Below, in pieces: positions 1-5,692 of a DNA stretch of 14,869 nucleotides. The notes beneath the pieces are model-generated. The model had not been told where the DNA came from. It made no database searches and was given only the letters and a program-made list of their open reading frames with translations. Positions within the stretch are counted from its first letter, which is position 1; every line of letters starts with the position of its first letter. Origin of the DNA: Candidatus Zixiibacteriota bacterium. Its GTDB lineage: Bacteria > Zixibacteria > MSB-5A5 > GN15 > FEB-12. The stretch is taken from positions 1 through 14,869 of the forward strand of contig JAUXBO010000019.1 of NCBI GenBank assembly GCA_030619345.1, given 5' to 3'. The translations under genes and the position numbers were made by a program.

Positions 1-1
1 G

Positions 2-109
2 AACGATGAAACTAAGAAAACAAAACTACAAAAAGGATATTGCCAGAACACAGACTGTGTCTTAGATTTTAATTACAAATGTCCAGATTGTCTGAAGACG
101 TACACTTGA
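2..109 (+). CDS. 3' end of a gene encoding a Zn-ribbon-like C-terminal tail (5' truncated)
   Basis: Frame 2 is open from the window edge to a TGA at 107-109, giving 35 residues. They are Lys/Thr rich, then carry a Cys-x4-Cys pair (CQNTDC) and a Cys-x2-Cys pair (CPDC) 12 residues apart, which looks like a small zinc ribbon or treble-clef end. The rest of the protein lies outside the window, so no function can be given. It converges with the PilZ-like gene, with only 5 bases between the two stop codons. The piece is short, so chance openness cannot be excluded; the ordered Cys pattern is the main support. Confidence 0.45.
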   Translation, partial: NDETKKTKLQKGYCQNTDCVLDFNYKCPDCLKTYT

Positions 110-114
110 TGATA

Positions 115-621
115 TCAGACTCTTTCACGAGTGCTGGCCATTCGGCACGCCTTCAGCGTGGGTGATTCTGCCTTGGCGATGGTCACACTCAAAAGCTCCG
201 TTGAATCCACAAAAATCGAGTTGTTGAGAAGGGCATTGATACGACTGGACTCTTCAACAGAGACATCCTGAAGTTTGAAACCAGCCTGGTACTCCTGGGC
301 GCTCTCACCTTTTCCACACCAAACGCACTTTGCATCAAACCTGATTTCGGTGTTGCCACTCATCTCGAACGGTAGCTCGACAGTGAATTGAAATACTGAG
401 TTTACATCAAATTCTACTACGGTGGAAAGCCTAACACCCTCTATAGTCATATCTGCGACATGCCCGATAAACTGCTGACTGCTTCTATCGAATACATTTA
501 GATAGGCTTTAGCCTTACGTCTATTCTGTTTGCGAGATTCTGTCAATTGTGTGTCTCCCCGAATACATAGTTGATTCGGAGCCATCAGCCAAGAATCGGC
601 TCCTATGATAATAATCGGCAT
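115..621 (-). CDS. PilZ-domain-like protein (putative c-di-GMP receptor)
   Basis: 168 residues. A PilZ-type core is visible: an Arg-x3-Arg motif (RKQNR, residues 30-34) precedes a beta strand, and D-x-T-x-x-G (DMTIEG, 57-62) follows. These match the two c-di-GMP-contacting motifs RxxxR and (D/N)xSxxG, with Thr for Ser. Further beta strands follow (about 76-85, 93-100, 110-117), then a short helix near 122-131. About 35 residues after the helix are not typical of PilZ and may be a lineage extension. No membrane segment or partner domain is seen, so it is probably a stand-alone cytoplasmic effector. The start is uncertain: Met13 (585) is an alternative to Met1, and neither has a strong ribosome site. 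It is divergent from the fdhD operon and shows no link to formate metabolism. Confidence 0.7.
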   Translation of the reverse strand: MPIIIIGADSWLMAPNQLCIRGDTQLTESRKQNRRKAKAYLNVFDRSSQQFIGHVADMTIEGVRLSTVVEFDVNSVFQFTVELPFEMSGNTEIRFDAKCVWCGKGESAQEYQAGFKLQDVSVEESSRINALLNNSIFVDSTELLSVTIAKAESPTLKACRMASTRERV

Positions 622-663
622 TTCCGACTATAGCTTAAGCCCACTAAATCACGCGTTTCTTTC

Positions 664-676
664 ACCTGTGACAGGT
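664..676. repeat. Perfect inverted repeat, possible operator
   Basis: ACCTGT-G-ACAGGT: two perfect 6-base arms around one central base, in the 188-base gap between the divergent PilZ-like and fdhD starts. It lies about 65 bases upstream of the proposed fdhD -35 box and about 45 bases upstream of the PilZ-like start, so it could serve either gene. The arms are too close to form an RNA hairpin, so a dimeric regulator site is the likelier reading. No regulator is encoded nearby. Confidence 0.35.
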
Positions 677-740
677 ACCGATTTGTGTTGGAGGACTTGG
701 TCCGACGGCTCCCTAAAGATAAAGTTGAATTCTCATGTGG

Positions 741-769
741 TTGACCGTTAGTCGACAATACAGTATATT
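741..769 (+). promoter_or_regulatory. Sigma-70-type promoter of fdhD-mobB-mobA
   Basis: TTGACC at 741-746 and TATATT at 764-769 are separated by 17 bases, close to the sigma-70 consensus. Transcription would start near 776, giving a leader of about 34 bases before the GTG at 810. The promoter lies inside the longest possible fdhD reading frame (ATG 735), which argues that the upstream ATG is not used. Confidence 0.6.
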
Positions 770-797
770 CTTTTGCTATGGTTTTTATACCTGCTTC

Positions 798-804
798 AGG
801 AGAG
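798..804 (+). promoter_or_regulatory. Ribosome binding site that decides the fdhD start
   Basis: AGGAGAG ends five bases before the GTG at 810-812. It is the only good Shine-Dalgarno sequence near the 5' end of fdhD and selects the GTG over the ATG at 735. Confidence 0.65.
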
Positions 805-809
805 AAATT

Positions 810-1562
810 GTGTCGGAAAATCGTTTGTTTCCAATAGAGAAAATGATTCGACTTTTCATTAATGGTGCATATTTCTCACGTATTCTCTGCACTCCCCATG
901 ATCTCAAAGAACTGGTTATCGGGTGGTTATACACACAACAGATTGTGGATTCACCGGATGATATTGATGCTCTTGGAGTGTGCGACAGTATGACCGATGT
1001 GAGCATAAAGCTTGGTCATGAAATCGGTGACGTTCGTGATTATGATCCAGTGACATCCTCGGGATGCGGTGGTGGCGAAATGAATGCCCGTGTTTACTCC
1101 GATCAGGTTAGCAAACTCGATAGTGATCTGTCAGTTGAGATGAGTACATTGAAAGATATGCTTTCCAAGCTGTTTGGTTGTATTGCTGCCACTGAGCCAT
1201 CGCAGGGGATACACGGAGCACTGATTATCGAAATATCGTCTTCATCGAGGGAATATTTCTCGTATGACATCGGCCGTCATAATGCTGTAGACAAAGTTAT
1301 TGGCGCTGGCCTTCTCCACGGAATTGATTTCTGCAGATCAGTATTGATCGTCAGTGGGCGGGTTTCGTCTGACATGACACTCAAGGCAATCAGAGCGAAA
1401 ATACCTGTACTTGTCTCGCCAAGGTCGGTGACCAGTATGGCTGCGGAGATCGCAGATATGGCTGGCATTGCAATCATTGGCCGAATGGCAAAGCAGGATC
1501 AGGTACTGGCAGGTATTCGGAATAGAGTGAAAGGTGTAGCGAAACAATGCCCGCAATCCTAA
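810..1562 (+). CDS. fdhD: FdhD, formate dehydrogenase accessory sulfurtransferase
   Basis: FdhD passes sulfur from a cysteine desulfurase (IscS in E. coli) to the bis-MGD cofactor before insertion into formate dehydrogenase; it acts in the cytoplasm. 250 residues from a GTG start, chosen because a promoter and a strong ribosome site sit just upstream. Family features in order: the N-terminal strand with NGA, the CTPHDLKEL segment, the SSGCGGG active loop, HGIDF, and the C-terminal block SGRVSSDM...VLVSPRSVTSMAAEIA. The active loop has one cysteine (residue 86, C-G-G-G) where E. coli FdhD has a C-x-x-C pair, so the second cysteine is absent. First gene of an operon; it overlaps mobB by 16 bases. 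The minus-strand FDH genes in this window are the obvious client. Confidence 0.93.
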   Translation: MSENRLFPIEKMIRLFINGAYFSRILCTPHDLKELVIGWLYTQQIVDSPDDIDALGVCDSMTDVSIKLGHEIGDVRDYDPVTSSGCGGGEMNARVYSDQVSKLDSDLSVEMSTLKDMLSKLFGCIAATEPSQGIHGALIIEISSSSREYFSYDIGRHNAVDKVIGAGLLHGIDFCRSVLIVSGRVSSDMTLKAIRAKIPVLVSPRSVTSMAAEIADMAGIAIIGRMAKQDQVLAGIRNRVKGVAKQCPQS

Positions 1563-2074
1563 ATATCGTTGGTTGCAAAAACTCCGGAAAGACACGTACG
1601 GTTGAGATACTGGTGCCTGCTCTGGTTAATCTTGGACAAAAGGTGGGCAGTTTGAAACATACTGAACATGATGGATTCAGCTGGGACAAACCCGGGAAAG
1701 ATACCTTTCGTCATTTTGAGGCTGGAAGTGCTGTCACAGGTATATTTGGCAAGGGACAGTTCGCATTTAGCCTGAACAAGAAAGAAAATCGGGCGCCGAC
1801 AGTGGATGACCTTATCGCTCTCTTTTACTCTGATCTTGACATAGTCCTAATTGAGGGGTTGAAGACGGATCCCGGACTCAAGATAGAAGTTTGTCGTCAG
1901 GGTTTCACTGACCGGAAAGTTGTCGATCAGTCCCAACTGATCGCGACTTTTGGTAACAATATTCACGGCTATTCTATCCCGCACTTCGACTATGAGAAAG
2001 AGCATGACATGGCTCAGTTCATTATCGATAATGTGGGGCGACTTCGCACAGTAACAAGATGTCCACAGCAGTAA
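1547..2074 (+). CDS. mobB: MobB, molybdopterin-guanine dinucleotide biosynthesis protein B
   Basis: A GTP-binding P-loop protein that assists MobA in attaching GMP to molybdopterin to form bis-MGD, the cofactor of formate dehydrogenase. 175 residues, a normal length. The P-loop GCKNSGKT is at residues 9-16. The family block KHTEHDG...DKPGKDTFRHFEAG follows at about 39-64, and the Walker-B-like strand plus loop DIVLIEGLK at about 98-106. It starts inside the end of fdhD (16-base overlap, different frame) and overlaps mobA by 16 bases, so translational coupling is likely. Its own ribosome site is weak (AAGG about 12 bases upstream of ATG). All expected motifs are present. Confidence 0.93.
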   Translation: MPAILNIVGCKNSGKTRTVEILVPALVNLGQKVGSLKHTEHDGFSWDKPGKDTFRHFEAGSAVTGIFGKGQFAFSLNKKENRAPTVDDLIALFYSDLDIVLIEGLKTDPGLKIEVCRQGFTDRKVVDQSQLIATFGNNIHGYSIPHFDYEKEHDMAQFIIDNVGRLRTVTRCPQQ

Positions 2075-2649
2075 TCGTGGCCGGTGGCAAGAGCCGCCGG
2101 TTTGGCAGCAACAAATCATTCCATGAGATTGGCGGAAGGCCGATGATACGAATTGTTGCTGACATACTCCTTACAATATTCGATGAAGTGATTGTCGCCG
2201 GAGGCGATAAGTCCAGGCTGGATCAATTTGGCCTAAACGTCTTTTCTGACCGGGTACCTAATCGAGGTGTTCTTGGGGGAATTCATAATGGATTGATACA
2301 CACTGAAGAAGATTCGATATTCTTCTGTGGATGCGACATGCCGCTACTGAACACAGATGTCATACGAGCGGTACTACAAAACGTCGGAGCAGAGGACGCC
2401 CTGGTACCTGTGGTGGACGACAAACGACAGCCGCTCCACGCTGTGTATTCTCGATCAATACTCCCTAACGTCGAGCGGCTGTTATGCTGCGAGGGTTATT
2501 TTCTACCAGATCTCTGGCAGTACGTCAAAGTCAAATTTCTTGATGAGGCTGCCTTTGCAAAAATTGATAATTATCATCTCTCCTTTATTAGTTTCAACGA
2601 TCTATCCACCGTAGACAAGCACCGGCATCTTCTGCCATCGGATCAATAG
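2059..2649 (+). CDS. mobA: MobA, molybdenum cofactor guanylyltransferase
   Basis: Transfers GMP from GTP to Mo-molybdopterin, the last nucleotide step in making bis-MGD. 196 residues, normal for the family. The N-terminal nucleotide-binding signature VAGGKSRRFGSNK is at residues 7-19, followed by GGRP (25-28), GVLGGIHNGL (about 72-81, equivalent to the usual GPLxGI), the metal-binding GCDMPLL (about 94-100), QPLHAVYS (about 126-133), and FNDLSTVD near the end (counterpart of the family's N-x-N-T-P-x-D). Last gene of the fdhD-mobB-mobA operon. It meets the TonB receptor gene tail to tail with a 7-base overlap (2643-2649), leaving no separate terminator between them. Confidence 0.93.
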   Translation: MSTAVIVAGGKSRRFGSNKSFHEIGGRPMIRIVADILLTIFDEVIVAGGDKSRLDQFGLNVFSDRVPNRGVLGGIHNGLIHTEEDSIFFCGCDMPLLNTDVIRAVLQNVGAEDALVPVVDDKRQPLHAVYSRSILPNVERLLCCEGYFLPDLWQYVKVKFLDEAAFAKIDNYHLSFISFNDLSTVDKHRHLLPSDQ

Positions 2650-4568
2650 CCATACTCAACACCTGCCGTAACGGTACGCCCTGGCATGGGATAGTACAAT
2701 TCCTCCTCGTAGTTCTTATCCAGGATGTTGCGTATGTTAAGAAAAATGTGTACCTGCTCAAAAGCGGCATAGGTCGTTTTGACATGGGCCAAATAGTAGT
2801 CGGGCATCGGTTCGAGGTAGCTGTCAAGTCGGTCAGCAATGTACTGCCCGGTATGGTGGAGAGACAAACCGAAATCGGCTCTGTATGATACATGGTAGTC
2901 GTACTTGTTTCTGGGAGTGTGATATCGTCTGTCACCGGTCGCGTCGTCGTAGGCGTCGATATAAGTATGATTCAAAACGAGATTCCACTGCTTGTCGAAT
3001 GAATAGCTGATACCGGTTTCAATACCCTTGAGAACAACTTCGTTAAGGTTTTCGTACAGGTCATTCCGACTGGCACGGTCTATCAGTCCGTCAATGTCAT
3101 TATAGAAGAAATCCTGACCAAAATCGAGGTGTTCAGTAACGTGAATGGTGTGTCCAATCTCAAACTTGAGCGCCTTTTCCGGGCCCAACTCGGGGTTGCC
3201 TGAGATATGGGCATAGAGATTGTTAAGAGCTGGGAAGCGAGTTGTTCTTGCAACGGAAGCATGAATGTCAAGATGGTCACTGGGAGATAACCCTACGCCG
3301 AGGTATGGGTCAAGTGAGTTGGTCGAAGCATTTACAGCGTCAGCTTTCTGCCAATTCAGGGAAGCGCCGGCGTCGATCATCGTTTTTCCTGTAGCTTCGA
3401 ATTGGAACTGGCTGAAAAGCGAGCCGGAGGCAGCGTCATAATTCTCCCAGGGATCGCTGGTATCACGCTGGCTATCCAGTTCATCTTTTCGGACAGAAAA
3501 TCCGGAGGTGTTTTGCAATCGGTCATTGAATGTCCTGGTAACCTCGAACCGGCCACCCAGATCGTGACCGTCGTGAGTTGAAACGAACTGGACATCGTCT
3601 TCCGAATAGGTATCATCGCCATACGCTCGCAGGACGTTCCAGTATGCGTCGTAGTATAGCTTACCTTTCCAGTATATCGAGTTGCCAATGATACCTTCGC
3701 CGCCCAGATCAACATAATGCCGCCGCCATTCAGGGAATTCCCAATAACGGGGTCGACTGGTCTCTGTCTGAAGGGGCACTCCCTTTTCCGAGTCGTAGTA
3801 CCCGGCTGAGAAGGAAACGACAGTTTTGTTCTCAAAGGTGTAATTGAGCTTACCGTCGAAGTTGACGTTGCAATAATCGGAATGATTGCGGAGATCGCCG
3901 TCTTCATGAGTAGCCGCCGAGAAATCGTCGGAAAGTTCGTAACCATCGGAACGGTTGTAGCCCAGCGACAACCAGTAGTCGAAGTTATTGTAAGTTGAGC
4001 CGTAGTTCATTTCACCCAAGTAGGAGCTGTTTTCACCTACCGACATTTTGTACTGGTGAATGGTACCGGCGTTGGTTCGTTTGCTGATGATATTGACAAC
4101 TCCGCCCAGGGTATTGGCCCCATAGACAGCCCCGGCCGGGCCCTTGATGATTTTGATTTTTGAGACATTGCTCAACGAAATCGAACCAAGGTCAAGATCG
4201 CCGTAGTAAGGCAGGCTGACCTGTCGGCCATCGAACAGGATTTTTATTTCGGCCCCTGAAAAACCGCGCAACTGGAGACGGGACTCACCTTTGCTCCCGG
4301 CCGTAACGATGATCCCGGGAGTGTTAGTCAGTGCTTCTTCAAAACTGTCCGCTCCTGTGGCGTTCATTTCGGTGGAGCTGATTTCACTGACCGAAGACTT
4401 GGGGATGTCACGCTTGGATCTTACGACAATGACCTCCCCCAGATGATAAACCGGTAAAGAATCATCAATCTGTCCCGGGGTGGTTTCAGTCCTGATTTCC
4501 GGCGGCAGAGCCGTCAACAGAATACCGATCATCAATATTGTTGACATAAACCTTTGAAGTGCGGGCAT
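2643..4568 (-). CDS. TonB-dependent outer-membrane receptor, riboswitch-controlled
   Basis: 641 residues. Signal peptide: hydrophobic segment about 8-24. A TonB-box-like strand EVIVVRSKR lies at 45-53. The plug domain (about 55-165) carries RGFSG (101-105), ILFDGRQV, and the plug-end signature GPAGAVYGANTLGGVVNI (143-160). The remaining ~475 residues alternate aromatic and polar residues as in a 22-strand barrel, ending in EYGY, a normal aromatic barrel terminus. Such receptors import scarce compounds (siderophores, cobalamin, metal chelates) using TonB energy. AGGAGG seven bases before ATG supports the start. The substrate cannot be read from the protein, but the Mo/W cofactor riboswitch in its leader, the FDH genes upstream and the convergent fdhD-mobB-mobA genes suggest molybdate, tungstate, a chelate of either, or a cofactor-related compound. 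Regulation is probably repression when cofactor is abundant. Confidence 0.93.
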   Translation of the reverse strand: MPALQRFMSTILMIGILLTALPPEIRTETTPGQIDDSLPVYHLGEVIVVRSKRDIPKSSVSEISSTEMNATGADSFEEALTNTPGIIVTAGSKGESRLQLRGFSGAEIKILFDGRQVSLPYYGDLDLGSISLSNVSKIKIIKGPAGAVYGANTLGGVVNIISKRTNAGTIHQYKMSVGENSSYLGEMNYGSTYNNFDYWLSLGYNRSDGYELSDDFSAATHEDGDLRNHSDYCNVNFDGKLNYTFENKTVVSFSAGYYDSEKGVPLQTETSRPRYWEFPEWRRHYVDLGGEGIIGNSIYWKGKLYYDAYWNVLRAYGDDTYSEDDVQFVSTHDGHDLGGRFEVTRTFNDRLQNTSGFSVRKDELDSQRDTSDPWENYDAASGSLFSQFQFEATGKTMIDAGASLNWQKADAVNASTNSLDPYLGVGLSPSDHLDIHASVARTTRFPALNNLYAHISGNPELGPEKALKFEIGHTIHVTEHLDFGQDFFYNDIDGLIDRASRNDLYENLNEVVLKGIETGISYSFDKQWNLVLNHTYIDAYDDATGDRRYHTPRNKYDYHVSYRADFGLSLHHTGQYIADRLDSYLEPMPDYYLAHVKTTYAAFEQVHIFLNIRNILDKNYEEELYYPMPGRTVTAGVEYGY

Positions 4569-4701
4569 CTAACTTCCTCCTCATATTGTTACAGGATGCA
4601 CCTGTTATGCATCTATGATCGAACTTTGTTCTTCAGAAATGCCCGTTTTGTAGGATCGGATCAGGAAGGGTAAGCCGCCGAGGCGACAGATTTGTGTATG
4701 A

Positions 4702-4813
4702 GATACAGCCTTCACCAAGTGACCTTTCCAAACACGGGAGGTCAGGATGTTTCCGTCCTGGCCTATCGGCCGGACAGCCATAGAATTTGCTTTAGGCCGT
4801 CCGGCTCGGTCAT
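4702..4813 (-). promoter_or_regulatory. Molybdenum/tungsten cofactor riboswitch (Moco RNA motif)
   Basis: Read on the minus strand, the element runs from ACCGAGCC (4810-4803) to GGCT (4710-4707), which pairs with AGCC as the closing stem P1. Inside are a 10-pair helix CCGGACGGCC/GGCTGTCCGG, then a hairpin CAGGA...TCCTG with a GGAAAC apex. The conserved 3' core CTCCCGTGTTTGGAAAGGT follows at 4740-4722. From memory, the E. coli moaA leader has a nearly identical core (CUCCCGUAUCUGGAAAGGU) straight after a hairpin, and the same AGCC/GGCU closing pair. The element is about 105 bases, shorter than the E. coli RNA, so one internal stem seems missing. It starts about 17 bases after the stop of the 53-residue gene and ends about 138 bases before the receptor ATG. 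No U-rich terminator is visible downstream, so the switching mechanism is unclear. Confidence 0.85.
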
Positions 4814-4826
4814 ATAGAAGTATTTA

Positions 4827-4988
4827 CTATTTGTCTTTAACGACCTTGATCTCAATCTCCACCGGCTCTTCATCGAGATTCAGAGATGCGATCATTCCAT
4901 CAATAACATTCCCAAATATCGAAGTTACAAACTCGTTCAACTCAATTTCTTTGTTGTTGATCAATATTTTCACTTCTTTGAATGACAT
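4827..4988 (-). CDS. 53-residue acidic protein of unknown function
   Basis: A complete small gene: ATG at 4988, TAG at 4829-4827, preceded by AGGA seven bases upstream of the ATG. It starts 21 bases after the membrane-protein stop, as expected of an operon member. The protein begins MSFKEVKILINNKEIELNEF, continues with a hydrophobic segment FVTSIFGNVIDGMIASL, and ends in an acidic beta-like strand EEPVEIEIKVVKDK. A likely fold is strand-helix-strand: a short beta hairpin (NNKEIEL), one amphipathic helix, and a last strand. No cysteines or histidines, so it is unlikely to bind a metal through classic ligands. I do not recognise the family. Its place between FDH/transport genes and the cofactor riboswitch suggests a small partner of the FDH or the membrane protein; this is inference only. 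Confidence 0.75.
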   Translation of the reverse strand: MSFKEVKILINNKEIELNEFVTSIFGNVIDGMIASLNLDEEPVEIEIKVVKDK

Positions 4989-5009
4989 AACGTTATTCCT
5001 CGCAAGCCG

Positions 5010-5675
5010 CTAGAGCCAGCCTGCTAATTGCTCATTAATGAGAAATGCCCCAATTATCCAACAGCAAGCAGACACTGCGATGGCCGACCGCGCAAAGGCT
5101 GGGCGTTGTGCCTCGGTGAAACGCTCAAAGCTGGACAGGCTGGTTTTTACCAATACCAGTGAAAGGGCAAATCCTACAGCACTGGCCAACGCCGCGACGG
5201 CGCCGGTCGTGAACGACCATTCCAGCAGTCCGCTGACACCCCGGTCAACCCACCAATGGTTGCCAAAGATGTAGGCCTGCGAGAAACTGAACGTAAGGAA
5301 ATTGGCAAAACAGGATACAATCACCACGGCTGTCATCGGGATTGGCTTATGAAACCATCCCCGGTTTTCGGCCAGGCTGAAGGCCAGTTCCAGGATCACG
5401 GCCTGTCCTACTACAGCCGCAAATTGGCAGCCCATAAGCATCGGCAGACCGAGGAACTTGAATCCGGCAGCGATCAGGCCAATTGCCAATGTGGTTCCCT
5501 TTTTGGGCAGCGCGAATCGAGCGTAAGAAAGCACAACCAAAGCGATTAACGCCAGCACAACGGAACGAGGGATGAGCGTTCCAATCCCCCCCATATTGGA
5601 GGTTACGATCGCTTCCATCCCGCCCCAGATAGAGCCAAAAAGGACAATACCCAGTATCAGTTTTCGTTTATCCAT
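5010..5675 (-). CDS. Polytopic inner-membrane protein, possible ECF S-component-like transporter subunit
   Basis: 221 residues from ATG 5675, with AGGGG ten bases upstream; a longer frame reaching back into the porin gene is an artefact. About six hydrophobic segments: roughly 5-20, 32-50, 58-80, 84-100, 115-135 and 150-175, with another near the C-terminus. The first helix contains FGSIWGGMEA; a small-residue W-G-x-x-E element in helix 1 and this size recall substrate-binding S-components of ECF vitamin/metal importers, but that is an impression, not a demonstrated homology. No haem-ligating His pairs are evident, so it is a poor candidate for the missing FDH cytochrome b subunit. It lies 17 bases after the porin gene and 21 before the 53-residue gene, in the FDH operon. 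A role in moving a cofactor precursor or metal across the inner membrane is possible. Confidence 0.75.
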   Translation of the reverse strand: MDKRKLILGIVLFGSIWGGMEAIVTSNMGGIGTLIPRSVVLALIALVVLSYARFALPKKGTTLAIGLIAAGFKFLGLPMLMGCQFAAVVGQAVILELAFSLAENRGWFHKPIPMTAVVIVSCFANFLTFSFSQAYIFGNHWWVDRGVSGLLEWSFTTGAVAALASAVGFALSLVLVKTSLSSFERFTEAQRPAFARSAIAVSACCWIIGAFLINEQLAGWL

Positions 5676-5692
5676 AAAGCGCCATCCCCTTT

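Noticed and set aside
4569..4750. A cobalamin riboswitch, common before TonB receptors
   Set aside because: No B12-box-like GCCACTG element is seen, whereas the Moco-type core and closing stem are present.
4747..5013. An 88-codon plus-strand frame in the gap before the membrane-protein gene
   Set aside because: It is antisense to the riboswitch and the 53-residue gene, which have better support (ribosome site, operon spacing, conserved RNA core).
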